A stretch of DNA of 64,000 nt from Paulinella micropora (GCA_019918135.1 WBZZ01000153.1:56075-120074), one strand, 5' to 3'; shown: positions 11,416 through 20,670, counted from the first letter of the stretch. Translations and numbers: made by a program. Notes: generated by a model not told the origin, from the letters alone.

Positions 11416-12648
11416 ATGACTACTCACCAGAGAAATTTAATCGCAGAAAATCCTGACGGAGAATTTATAAATGTCAGTGTTGGATATGATGGTAATATTG
11501 AAACAAATCATTCAAAAACCGCTTTTGGCGAAGCAGTAGTAGGTCAATTAACACCAGTATTACAAGAAATCTTTCCATACACCATTAATACTAGGATATG
11601 GACAAAAACGGAAACAAAAGCATCTGTGTCATTTTTGAATAATATGGCTGAATTGAAAACTACCGCTGACGCCACGGCTGATGCTAGATTAGTAAGTAAA
11701 AGGAGAATAAAATATAGAACTGGAACTGGTGTCCTTGCTCGCTTTACTGCTATATGGACAACAGACGACACAAAAGATTACTATTCATATATTGGAATAG
11801 GAAATGACCTTAACGATGGATTTTATTTTTACAAAGATAAAGCAGGAATGAATATCGCGCATTGCAAAGGGAATTCGGCAGTTTATATTGACCAAAAAGA
11901 CTGGGACGACCCATGCGATGGAAATTTTGCTATGCCAGACTTAGACTGGAGCAAAGGAAATGTATTTCAAATTCAATTTCAGTATCTTGGGTTTGGTGCT
12001 ATTAAGTTTTATATTGAAAATCCCATAACAGGATTATTTCAATTAGTTCATATGATTGAGTATGCTAATGCTAATAATGGTGTAAGCCTGCGAAATACGA
12101 CATTACCCTTTACAGCAGTAATGAGAAATGATGCAAAGACTGGAATACAAATTCTTAAAACAGCGAGTGCTAGTTTATTCATTGAGGGGTCAAATACTAT
12201 TAATACAAGTATTACAAATACTGCGGAAGGAGACGAAAAAACGAGCACCACTGAAAGCCCCATTTTAAGTATCAGGAATAAAGCACTATTCAATAATAGC
12301 CTAACAAACTATTCAAATGTCTTTCCTTCCTTGGTAAGTATTACGAATGAAGATACTAAGTCAAATGTCGTCAGAATGGTATTGAATGGGACGCTAACAG
12401 GGGCTGGTTTTGCTGATGTTGATGCCACAACTTCAATCGTAGATACAGACACAAAAGCAACCGCTATCGCCAACGGAACGACGATTTTTAAGATTTATGT
12501 AAATGCCGCCTCAACTCAACAGATTAATCTCAGAACATACGATATTCAATTAACACCGAACGATGTTTTGACATTCACACAGAAGGCTGTGTCGGCAGGT
12601 GCTGGTAGCAATATTAATGTAATTGCGAACTTTATAGAAGACCAATAA
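11416..12648 (+). CDS. Putative viral fibre/spike or minor structural protein
   Basis: An intact 410-residue product, MTTHQRNLIAENPDGEFINV at its start, rich in Ser/Thr/Asn and beta-prone, without membrane spans or enzyme motifs. It lies directly downstream of the capsid gene in the same direction with a 97-bp AT-rich gap ending AATATAAACAAAAACAAGAA before the ATG. A structural role (fibre, spike or penton) is inferred from position and composition only. The stop overlaps an AATAAA (CCAATAAAGC), and the 3' end overlaps the convergent minus-strand gene by 17 bp. Confidence 0.5.
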   Translation: MTTHQRNLIAENPDGEFINVSVGYDGNIETNHSKTAFGEAVVGQLTPVLQEIFPYTINTRIWTKTETKASVSFLNNMAELKTTADATADARLVSKRRIKYRTGTGVLARFTAIWTTDDTKDYYSYIGIGNDLNDGFYFYKDKAGMNIAHCKGNSAVYIDQKDWDDPCDGNFAMPDLDWSKGNVFQIQFQYLGFGAIKFYIENPITGLFQLVHMIEYANANNGVSLRNTTLPFTAVMRNDAKTGIQILKTASASLFIEGSNTINTSITNTAEGDEKTSTTESPILSIRNKALFNNSLTNYSNVFPSLVSITNEDTKSNVVRMVLNGTLTGAGFADVDATTSIVDTDTKATAIANGTTIFKIYVNAASTQQINLRTYDIQLTPNDVLTFTQKAVSAGAGSNINVIANFIEDQ

Positions 12649-13165
12649 AGCAAAAAAAAAATTTAATGAAAAGCGATGTGATATCATAGGTATTTTTTAC
12701 CGCATCTTTGTTATTAAAATAAGGTTGTTGAATTAAATATTCAAGGTATGGTTTATCAATCTTAGCAACATTTTCAATTTTCATTTTTTTATACTTACCA
12801 TATTGAAGAACAACATCTTTCTTTAATATACAACCTTCTTCTGTACATGTAGCATTCTCTATCTCTCCAATCTCCAACGTGTTGGAGATACCTACATTAG
12901 CCTTTATTTCAGTAATCCCCGTTTCTTTTAAATCAGCAGTAGTAAAAGGAGTGCTCTGCTCTTCGTCCAACACGCTTTCCAACGGAATTACTACTTTAAC
13001 ATTATCGTCTATGTTGGAAATCCCAACATTGGGTTTGTATTGCTCATAGAAAGAAACAATGTCTGGCTTTGTCCATTTAATGGTCGGCATTTTGACATTG
13101 CCGTTGTCAAGGTTCCATTTTTCAATTTCATTCAAGTAGTCCTGTTTGGTGTTGAGGTCTGACAT
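12632..13165 (-). CDS. Small viral protein with exonuclease-X-like C-terminal motif (copy 1)
   Basis: 177 residues. The C-terminal part LQYGKYKKMKIENVAKIDKPYL matches the pattern F/Y-GK-[YF]-x-G/K-x5-V-A-x-I-D-x-P-YL-x-W/Y-L seen in DUF3820 and exodeoxyribonuclease X C-terminal regions. The same motif occurs in the adjacent gene, so they are paralogues. The N-terminal half repeats NVGISN twice and contains one of the 20-bp palindromes. The start ATG at 13,165 follows a TATATATA box. The last 20 residues are unusual (hydrophobic, encoded by A/T tracts) and may reflect a lost stop. No nuclease catalytic residues are visible, so a binding or regulatory role is as likely as catalysis. Confidence 0.55.
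   Translation of the reverse strand: MSDLNTKQDYLNEIEKWNLDNGNVKMPTIKWTKPDIVSFYEQYKPNVGISNIDDNVKVVIPLESVLDEEQSTPFTTADLKETGITEIKANVGISNTLEIGEIENATCTEEGCILKKDVVLQYGKYKKMKIENVAKIDKPYLEYLIQQPYFNNKDAVKNTYDITSLFIKFFFCFIGLL
12870..12889. repeat. 20-bp palindrome inside copy-1 gene
   Basis: ATCTCCAACGTGTTGGAGAT, 9-bp stems with a GT centre, same sequence as at 17,934. Here it is inside a coding frame, encoding part of NTLEIG. Confidence 0.7.
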
Positions 13166-13167
13166 TG

Positions 13168-13178
13168 GTATATATATA
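13168..13178 (-). promoter_or_regulatory. TATA-like viral promoter, copy-1 gene
   Basis: On the minus strand CAGTATATATATACCA directly precedes the ATG at 13,165. Similar CAGTCTATATATAACA precedes the ATG at 13,483, and ACACATATATAGG precedes the ATG at 18,439. The shared box and its closeness to the start suggest a promoter class with a very short leader. Confidence 0.5.
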
Positions 13179-13195
13179 CTGCAAAATAATTTTTA

Positions 13196-13483
13196 TTAAA
13201 TGTATTTTTTTACTTCACTTTTAATGTCCGTAAATTTCTCAAACCACGGCTGTTTCATAACCCATTCAAGATATGGCTTATCAATAACCGCTACATCTTG
13301 AATTTTCTTACCTTTATACTTACCAAATGGAAAAGTATCCTTTGGCTTGCCAGCCCGCTCATTTTCAATCATTTGGATTTCGTCAGTAATTATCTTTTTA
13401 ACATCGGTAAGAGAAAATGTTTCTTTTTTATTTTCAATAGAGAGTTTCTCAAACTTCTCGCATAGTCTGGTTAGGGCGGACAT
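13196..13483 (-). CDS. Small viral protein with exonuclease-X-like C-terminal motif (copy 2)
   Basis: 95 residues, MSALTRLCEKFEKLSIENKK at its start. Residues about 50-80 read FPFGKYKGKKIQDVAVIDKP then YLEWVMKQPWF, a clear DUF3820 / exonuclease-X C-terminal-like motif and closer to its consensus than the paralogue next door. This motif in other proteins accompanies DEDD exonucleases but is non-catalytic by itself. Both copies read away from the polymerase in the same direction and likely have separate promoters, since each has its own TATATATA box next to the ATG. Confidence 0.6.
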   Translation of the reverse strand: MSALTRLCEKFEKLSIENKKETFSLTDVKKIITDEIQMIENERAGKPKDTFPFGKYKGKKIQDVAVIDKPYLEWVMKQPWFEKFTDIKSEVKKYI

Positions 13484-13485
13484 TG

Positions 13486-13496
13486 TTATATATAGA
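13486..13496 (-). promoter_or_regulatory. TATA-like viral promoter, copy-2 gene
   Basis: Minus-strand CAGTCTATATATAACA ends directly at the ATG, resembling the box of the neighbouring paralogue. Confidence 0.5.
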
Positions 13497-13668
13497 CTGG
13501 TAAAAGTTTTATAGAAAAATTGATTAATTGATATTTATCAACTTCACTCCTATCTGGCTAATCGCCAGATTTCCCGTTTGTTAATAAACATCGTTTTATA
13601 CTTTAATGAAGGGCGATGTTTTAGAATAAGCGAGAGTGCGGAGCACGAAGCGCAATTCTAAAATATCC
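13497..13668. other. Intergenic region with two hairpins
   Basis: Contains ATCTGGC-TAATC-GCCAGAT near 13,551-13,571 and a longer inverted repeat TTTTAGAAT...ATTCTAAAA near 13,618-13,661. Both lie downstream of the polymerase stop on the minus strand, so they may mark its 3' end. Confidence 0.45.
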
Positions 13669-16600
13669 TTAATATCCAAACGGCCGTGTTTCAATCGCAT
13701 TCTCTACAATTCCGATAACTTGTCTTTTCGTATATGTAAAACTAAATATCTTTTCTAAGTATTCGCTTGTTATTCTTTTCTTTTGTTTGTCCCGTGTTAT
13801 CTTGTTATTCTCTACTATAACAACTTTTCCAGACTTCTCAATTCGCTTAGCAATCCTTAATTCTTCCTCAGTCTCTAACAAGTCCGCCAGTTCATTTTTA
13901 CCCTTCTCAAATAAATCTGTGTTTTTAATACCAAGCCCGCAACTGATTACACTTAACATATTAGGTAAGTTTAAGGCCTTCTTCGTCTCGTAATTCATAC
14001 TGAAGCCCTTCACTTTCATACTGGCTTTGCCGTTATCTAATAAGTATCCGTAGCACTTTGCCCCTCCTCCAACGAAGGTCTTTATCTTGGCTCCCTTTAA
14101 TTCATCCGTCCAGTCCCCGAGTAGTTTGCCCGTCTTTACATCATCTTCGCCTTTCGTCAGGTCTGTGGTATATATTACACTATCCGTATTTACTATCGTG
14201 GTGTAGAATTCTCCTGCCTAGTCTGTCCATCATCTCATAAAGCCTCATTCTCGCGTGGCAGGTAGTAAATAGAGCAACTACAATATTTGTCTTAATCGGG
14301 TCGCTGACTGCATCTTGTTTTAAATCATAACTGGCCTCTATTATTTCGTCGTTGATTATGTTAATATTTATGTTATCAACTGATTTATCGTTCATTAGTT
14401 TGTATAGGGGTTCCTTATCCCTTATCATTTTGTTTTGTTTTTTGTTCTGCTTCTCTCCAAACTTGCCCCACAAGGAGTTCAAGCACAACTTAGCCACCGC
14501 ACGGCGACCTGAGTTTTCTTCTATTTTGTTTTCATCCATCTTAACACCCATTTTGATTTCCATACTGCTTATGTAGTTTTGTTTTTCCTCGGTCGTATTG
14601 CATCCTGCTGGATATCCACTTGATTCCTGCTTAACCTTCAAGAATGTCTTTATGTATTCTTTGAATAGGCTACTGCTCTGTTCTTTCCAGTGCCATACTT
14701 CATATACTTTCATTAACTTATACCCTTTATCTAAGGCCTTGTAAATTTCTGGAGTTGCCCAAGTTCCTGTTATTGCCCGCTCATTGTCGGTGTGCTTGCA
14801 TTCGCCGTGGTGCTCAGTCATCCCGCACTTGTCGCATAAGTAATACATCATCTTGCCTCTGTCCGCTTTTGGTAAGACTGGGTGTAGTAATCCTCTCGGC
14901 GGTAGCATCTTAACCTTAGTCACTCCAAAGTATTCCTTTTTTATGATTTTGTTTCGCATATCTTTTCGTTTATCTCCGACATGTCGGAGATTATCATCAT
15001 TTGGTCTGATGATTTCGTGGTGCCCGCTAGGGTAAAGGTCATAATACATAACGGTCGGATAGAGTGAGCATATGTCAATGTATTTCGCGTATTCGTCGCT
15101 GTGTCGTGATTTCCAATACAATGTTAAAGCATTCGTTCTACCTCCAAACATTGCTTCTCGTGGGTTTAATCCTTCTTGTTCCATAATTCGTTCGTTGGTA
15201 TCCTCGGCAAGTCTTTCACTGGTTTTCATCAGGCTCCAATCACATTCCCAGACACTTATTACTTTTACCTGTTGGCTCAGTTGTTTTTCTCTTCTCATTG
15301 TTTCCTTGTATAGTTCACCCATAGTCTTATTTTTCTTGGCATTCATTGCATTGCCGTTCCAACACTTCTGACAGCCGTGCCAATGACACCCGTAAAACTC
15401 ATAAGCGGTTTTGTTTTTCTCATCCCAGCCATCTACATACACACGAGATTGCCCGAGTTGAAACATTTTTTCACCTCCGTTGAATGCGTGTTTAATATCG
15501 GTTTTGTCTAGTCTGCTTCTGTAGGCTAACCATTCAACACAAGCCCTTGAAGCCATCCTGTTTTATTTTTCCGCTTTCAATACCGCAATTGAATTAACAG
15601 GCATAAACTTAGCACGATACAGAGCCATAACACAACTCGCAATAGTTGTATATTGAAAAGGGTCAATACCGAATTCAAGAAACTGCTTTCTAAAATCTAT
15701 ACAGCCCTTTCTAAGTATATCAACATCGCTATGACAATACTCAGCAATTTCCTTCGCCATATCAAAGTGGTTGTGATTATTAACCTGTTGTTCATACCAT
15801 TCTAAAAACTCCTTTCTCTTATCTCCTCGCATAGTGTCGTAGCCGTAATGTTTCTTGTGTGGCATGAGCCCAACATAGTTTTTGTTCTTGTCTGTGTTGA
15901 AGAAGTGCGGAAAGTATCCTTTCTTAAGTTCCGTTAGTCCAAATGTCTTTGGAAAGTCAGACAATGGCATCGTAAGGAAACTCAAACTATCAATGAAGCG
16001 GTATTTCTTATGTGTCATCATCATTATCTTACCGCCTTGGTAAATGACAAATGGTGTCTGTTTGTTATCTACAAGCCACTTAAGAATAAACTGACAATCA
16101 TAACCGCGAGCATTGTGTGCGATAAAGGTAAATCCGCAGTGCTTAGTGTCAAAAGCCCAATTACAAAAATCTTGAATGTTCTTGTGAATTACTGGCGGTT
16201 CCTTTGCATCGTAATACTGACTTTCAGCATAATTTACAATGTGCTCGCCCGTGTCCTGTGTCGCTTCAAAGTCAAAGAATATGTATTGCTCTGACGGCGG
16301 TAGGATTTCCTTTTGGACTATTTCACATTGGTGCTCTAGTGGTTTCAGTTCTTTACAATTACGGCATTTCGCATATCCGCATTTGTGTATGTCCTTCTTT
16401 CTGTAATTAAGACCGCACGATTTACATTTCGCTTTAACATCGCAGTTTGTCTTCATGTGATTATTAAAGCATTCAGTATTTGGAAACTTTCTATTACACT
16501 TCTCACATTCTTTCCACTGGCTCTTGTCATTTATTCCCTTACAACCCTTGGTTTCACAGATACTACATTTGGCTTCACAGGCATGTCTTTCCATATACCC

Positions 16601-17533
16601 TCTTAGACATAACTCACAGAAATTCTTTTTTCCTAGCATTGACTTCATATTGGTTATGGCATCGTAGTGCCCTTCCGTTTTCATAATGTAAAGGTTTGTC
16701 AGCCGTTCGCCTTTCTCATCTACTAAATTAGTCTTATAGACGATTTGGTCAGGAAACTCTACGATAACCAAATTATATTTAATGTGCCTAGCAAAGGTAT
16801 CAATTTCTGGTAGACCGCACACATCCTTAATAACTTTCGCTTCATCGTGCAAAGCCTCAGCCATTTCCTGCTGTATCTTTCTCCCCATTAATATTGTTTT
16901 GTATTTTTGATGTTTTTCAATTTTTGCTTTGACAACAACGATTGCTCGTGCTAGGCATAAGTTATCGCTATTAGTAATACAGATTACTCCTTTCTTTCTA
17001 TATACATCCAGTTTGTTCAAAACCTGTAGCCTTGCTCCGCCAGTAGGCATTTTAACAGATTTCAATACAAACTTTAATTTATCAAAGTTGGTGCCACTTT
17101 CATCCATATAAAGACTTTCGTTGCTTTGAAATATTGACGACAATCTTTCTAAAACTTTTTCAACCGAGATTTCATTGACATAATGTTGTCCTGTAGATAT
17201 TTTGCCATAATAATCTACAAACTCAATACCTACATCAACCTTATCTCTTTGACCCTGTCGTTTTAAAAAGTCGTTCAATATGATTTCAATAAATCTTATT
17301 ACATCTCGCATAGTGAAAGACCGAAAGTTTCCATTCAACACAACCCTGTAAATACTTTCGTTTATTCCAAGTTTGTGCTCCTTTCTGTCGTCTCGCTTGA
17401 TTTCGTAATTGCCATATCGCATCAAGTCTCTGACATTTTCCTTAATTTCTTTTTTCTCTTCAATCGTAGGTAAAGGTGGTGCTATTGGAATAGCATGGTG
17501 TTCAAAATACACCGCACCTCTTACTTGGTTCAA
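13669..17533 (-). pseudogene. Protein-primed family-B DNA polymerase (polinton type), inactivated
   Basis: Would replicate linear viral DNA using a terminal protein primer. First frame (17,533-15,563): a cysteine-rich region at residues about 308-402 typical of polinton polymerases, exonuclease motifs IFFDFEATQ (about 418), HNARGYDCQF (about 473) and YCHSDVDIL (about 597). Then an in-frame TAA (15,563-15,565). The same frame resumes with VYVDGWDEK and YEFYGCHWHGC, polymerase motif A DICSLYPTVM and motif B KLCLNSLWGKFG. At 14,188-14,194 a 7-bp insertion splits motif C: without it the frame would read HDTDSVIY. The third segment contains KVKGFSMNY and ends at the usual RPFGY terminus. No ATG begins the first frame; an in-frame stop lies directly upstream of the TTG at 17,533. 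Confidence 0.85.
14972..14991. repeat. 20-bp palindrome inside polymerase gene
   Basis: ATCTCCGACATGTCGGAGAT, perfect inverted repeat, same ATCTC...GAGAT frame as the other copies but with paired changes in the stem. It encodes NLRHVGDK in the polymerase between motif A and motif B. Confidence 0.7.
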
Positions 17534-17692
17534 TTAGTTTTGGGCTGTCGGTGAATCTATCTTATACCCCCTTACCTTTGGTTTAATATATAGGACGTCC
17601 CGACCCCTGACTAGTTTAATTTCATAATTTATCTTATATTCCCTTAATCTATCCAACCTGTAGACTTTGCCGTTATACGTGTGTGTCTCCAT
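17534..17692 (-). CDS. Small viral ORF, unknown
   Basis: A 52-residue frame with an ATG at 17,692 (METHTYNGKVYRLDRLREYK), basic, ending at a TAA just before the polymerase frame. Not recognised. It may be a short gene or the displaced true N-terminus of the polymerase after an indel. Upstream lies an AT-rich stretch with GATATATTTATC. Confidence 0.35.
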   Translation of the reverse strand: METHTYNGKVYRLDRLREYKINYEIKLVRGRDVLYIKPKVRGYKIDSPTAQN

Positions 17693-17933
17693 GTTTGATA
17701 AATATATCTAAAGAAATATAATTTTATAAAATTAAAATAATTTTGCCGTCTCAAATGTGTGGTGTGTCCTGTGTCCTTGTGTGCCTCTATATAATGGTGT
17801 GTCCTTGTCTCTAACATAAAATTCGCCCATACCCCCGTCGAAATGATTTCAATTCCGACGGCGTAATTGTTGTACGGCTATGCTATGCTAGCAAAACCCA
17901 TAAATCCTATTAATCTTTTGTCTTTCCAAGATA
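17693..17933. other. Viral intergenic region with direct repeats and a hairpin
   Basis: Contains repeated GTGTGTCC(T)TGTG units at about 17,758-17,815 and an inverted repeat CCGTCG...CGACGG at about 17,843-17,870 with an inner GAAAT/ATTTC stem. No gene seen. Confidence 0.4.
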
Positions 17934-17953
17934 ATCTCCAACGTGTTGGAGAT
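17934..17953. repeat. 20-bp palindrome after AP2-like gene
   Basis: ATCTCCAACGTGTTGGAGAT, located 3 bp beyond the stop codon (17,957) of the minus-strand AP2-like gene. The spacing mirrors the capsid gene palindrome. Confidence 0.7.
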
Positions 17954-17956
17954 AAT

Positions 17957-18439
17957 TTACTTGCTATATCCTGAACCGCAATGGCAATTATTTTCTATAT
18001 AACCACACATACTACATCTTTCGTCTTCTTCATTCCTACATTTCACATGGTGAAGGTTGACTTGTTCAACCTTAGATTTTAATAACTCTACGTTTTCTTT
18101 ATGCTTATTAGATTTCTTATGTTTACATTTACTTCCATTTGTAATCTCTGCTCCACATTCGCAAATATAACTTTTGATTATCCATTTCTTGATTTTTTCA
18201 TTTTTACTTGCTTTTCTTTCACGTTCGTAATTTATTTTCCATTCTTCATATTTAGGTATTACAACTTCTTTATGATATTTATTTGCTTCTTCCAATGCCT
18301 GCTCTTTTGATTTGCCTTTTCCTATGTAGAAACTCTTACACATAACTTTTCCTCCTTCTCTCCATTGAACTTTCACCATAGGTCTTTTTTCATTATTCTT
18401 AACCATTACGCAACCTTTTGAAATCCTGAACGTCTTCAT
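17957..18439 (-). CDS. AP2-like DNA-binding protein with zinc-finger motifs
   Basis: 160 residues beginning MKTFRISKGCVMVKNNEKRP. Residues about 20-60 fit an AP2/ERF-like or integrase N-terminal three-strand fold: VKVQWREGGKVMCKSFYIG, then S-KEQALEEANKYHKEV, the usual S-x-EEA-x2-A-x2-YR helix. After a basic linker comes YICECGAEI...KCKHKKSNKHK, a C-x-C...C-x-H...H arrangement, and a C-terminal ERCSMCGYIENNCHC cluster. Likely a sequence-specific nucleic-acid binder, perhaps a viral regulator. ATG at 18,439 is preceded by a TATATA box, and a palindrome follows its stop. Confidence 0.55.
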   Translation of the reverse strand: MKTFRISKGCVMVKNNEKRPMVKVQWREGGKVMCKSFYIGKGKSKEQALEEANKYHKEVVIPKYEEWKINYERERKASKNEKIKKWIIKSYICECGAEITNGSKCKHKKSNKHKENVELLKSKVEQVNLHHVKCRNEEDERCSMCGYIENNCHCGSGYSK

Positions 18440-18440
18440 C

Positions 18441-18452
18441 CTATATATGTGT
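18441..18452 (-). promoter_or_regulatory. TATA-like viral promoter, AP2-like gene
   Basis: Minus-strand ACACATATATAGG directly precedes the ATG at 18,439, like the boxes of the two small paralogues. Confidence 0.4.
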
Positions 18453-18829
18453 CTTTATAATTATTTAAATAGAAATTAACTTTGAAGACTAAGGCTTATT
18501 TGCTTATAATTGCTTTCTGTATTGTTTGTTTGCGAAATGAAGAGGAGAGCCGTTTCTATTGCCTTTTTGCTGAAACAGAAAAAATGTTTTTTTTGTTTTC
18601 GCATTTCTTGTCATTTTGCGTAATTTCTTTAATTATTGTGATGTCTTGAAGATGTCTTGAAGAATGTCTTGAAATAATAAACTATGAATAGGAAGAGAGA
18701 TTTTGATGAAATTGTGAATGATGGTAAAACATACTACTTTCAATAGGAGAGCCGTTGGAGCCGTTTTGATTTCAACGGAGGTATGTATTGAACACCTGTG
18801 CCCAAGTGGCACCCTATACTACTCTCCGG
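18453..18829. other. Border region of viral block, no gene
   Basis: AT-rich sequence with short repeats: AGGAGAGCCGTT at about 18,541 and 18,746, and GATGTCTTGAA repeated near 18,640-18,670. No open frame of note. It contains the poorly defined right border of the viral block. Confidence 0.4.
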
Positions 18830-18957
18830 CTTCTGCTTCGGCTTCAGCTTCTGCTTTCGGCGTCTTCCTCTTCGGCTTCGTCTCCGTCTTCGGCTTCGGC
18901 TTCGTCTCCGGCCTCGGCTTCTGCTTCGTCTTCAGCTTCGGCTTCGGCTTCGGCTAA
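18830..18957. repeat. Degenerate (GGCTTC/GTCTTC)n minisatellite
   Basis: Imperfect hexamer repeats of CTTCGGCTTCTGCTTCGG type over about 125 bp. Apparent Ser/Ala/Phe-rich frames here are repeat artefacts. Confidence 0.7.
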
Positions 18958-19683
18958 GCGGCGATCGAACCTGCGACAACCTGGACAGTCCCTGCTTCTC
19001 CCTGGCTACTCAACCTTCAGTTTTTTTTGCGCTACAAGACTTGCCACGCGGACGCACGATCGCAAGACTTCAACCTAAATTTTCTGATAGGCAGAATAGG
19101 CAGATAGAATATCAGGACAGTCAGTTGCAGACAGAAAACAAACACAATACATACACAAACACACACACACTTCCATCCCATTTGAAAACAACATACAAAC
19201 ACATAGAAACAGTAAGCATAATAGAATAAGAAACAAACAGATTGATACATAACAGACACAGACTCACGTGCACAAAACATTTCCAACTACATGTATCCAT
19301 CTTGTCCCATTGTCACTCACATGACCCACAATTTGTTTCCATACATTCAAATAGACATTCACACATCTTTTCATACATTCCCACACACCCAGGCACACTC
19401 ATTGTATGATTTGTCTTGTGTGAACATGCCTTCTCACCAACATGCACACCCACTATATGCCATGTGATATGGTCATTTTCACACGAACTTTTTCACATAC
19501 CACCATCACCAACAATCACTTCTTGATTGTACAAACAACAACATAATTACATAACCTATATTGTGTAATTCACTTGTCTTGCATGCCTCATACAGCATCA
19601 CTTCATTTGTTTACCTTAGGAGAAATACTAATTTGGGGGGGAGTGACTTTACAAGTCAATCTTTCTCAAATTACTATTACTCT
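18958..19683. other. Low-coding A/C-rich region
   Basis: CA-rich sequence with many ACACAC, CATACA and CACATT stretches, no credible coding region or RNA gene. Confidence 0.45.
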
Positions 19684-19754
19684 TCTGTCTATCTACAACT
19701 ACAACTACAACTACAACTACTACTACTACTACTACTACTACTACTGCTACTTAC

Positions 19755-19789
<35 letters not shown>

Positions 19790-19804
19790 CTACTACTACT
19801 ACTG

Positions 19805-19845
<41 letters not shown>

Positions 19846-19872
19846 GCTACTTACTACTACTACTACTACTAC
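19684..19872. repeat. (CTA)n / (TAG)n compound microsatellite
   Basis: CTA trinucleotide runs switch to TAG runs at about 19,755 and back at about 19,790. Because CTA and TAG are reverse complements, the tract can fold into long hairpins. Confidence 0.8.
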
Positions 19873-20245
19873 AAGAGTAAGAGTAAGGGTAAGTAAGAGT
19901 AAGAGTAAGAGTAAGAGTAAAAGTAAGAGTAAGAGTAAAAGTAAGAGTAAGAGTAAAAGTAAGAGTAAGAGTAAAAGTAAGAGTAAGAGTAAAAGTAAGA
20001 GTAAAAGTAAAAGTACAAGTAAAAGTACAAGTAAAAGTAAGGGTAACAGTAACAGTAAGAGTAAGAGTAAGAGTAAGAGTAAGAGTAAAAGTAAGAGCAA
20101 GAGTAAGAGTAAAAGTAAAGTAAGAGTAAGAGTAAGAGTAAAAATAAGAAAGAAAGAAAGAAAGAAAGTAAGCAAGAAGAAGTAAAAGAAAGAAAGAAAG
20201 AAAGAATGAAAGAATGAATGAAAGAATGAATGAAAGAAAGTAGTA
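19873..20245. repeat. (AGAGTA)n and (GAAA)n purine-rich satellite
   Basis: About 270 bp of AGAGTA/AAAGTA hexamers followed by GAAA/GAATGAAA repeats; the strand is almost entirely purine plus T. The long frames through it (Ser-Lys or Leu runs) are artefacts. Confidence 0.8.
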
Positions 20246-20275
20246 CACTATTTGCCCCCAGCATTCCTTGCTATT

Positions 20276-20670
20276 TCTCTCTCTCTCTCTCTCACTCAAC
20301 CATCTACCATACTTCTATCTATAATATCAAACCACATCGCGCCTTTCTTTTCCTTTATATATAATATATATATACATACATATATATACTACATATACAT
20401 ATATATTTTATATATATATACATATTTATTTTTCCTTTTATATATATACATACATACATATATATATATACTACATATATATTTTTTTGCTTTGTATATT
20501 ATATATATATACATATACATATATACACATACATACATATATATATATATTCCTTTACATATATATATATTATATATATTATATATACATACATATATAT
20601 ATATATATTTTCCCTTTATATATATATACATATATATATGTATTTATATAATACATATATATATATTTTT
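20276..20670. repeat. (TC)n and AT-rich minisatellite
   Basis: A short (TC)n at 20,276-20,293, then about 320 bp of TATATATACATACATA blocks separated by TTTTTCCTTT-like spacers every 70-90 bp. No gene. Confidence 0.75.

Larger units (their letters stand above)
9833..18480. mobile_element. Partial polinton-like / Maverick-like virus, endogenised
   Basis: An AT-rich block bounded by GC-rich host sequence on the left and low-complexity DNA on the right. It carries a probable double-jelly-roll capsid gene, a putative fibre gene, small DNA-metabolism genes and a protein-primed DNA polymerase, the core of polinton-like viruses. I found no packaging ATPase, maturation protease, retrovirus-like integrase or terminal inverted repeats, so the copy is incomplete. 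The left border falls only 19 bp before the capsid ATG, so its promoter and left end are lost. The right border is approximate. Polymerase lesions indicate a dead copy, although the capsid and fibre frames are intact. Confidence 0.65.

Noticed and set aside
15563-15565. Alternative genetic code (TAA as glutamine)
   Set aside because: TAA ends the capsid, fibre and integrase frames normally, and other broken genes carry TAG and TGA, so no reassignment is supported.
19561-20299. Long Leu, Ser-Lys or Tyr-repeat frames
   Set aside because: Produced by trinucleotide and hexanucleotide repeats without start context or non-repeat sequence.
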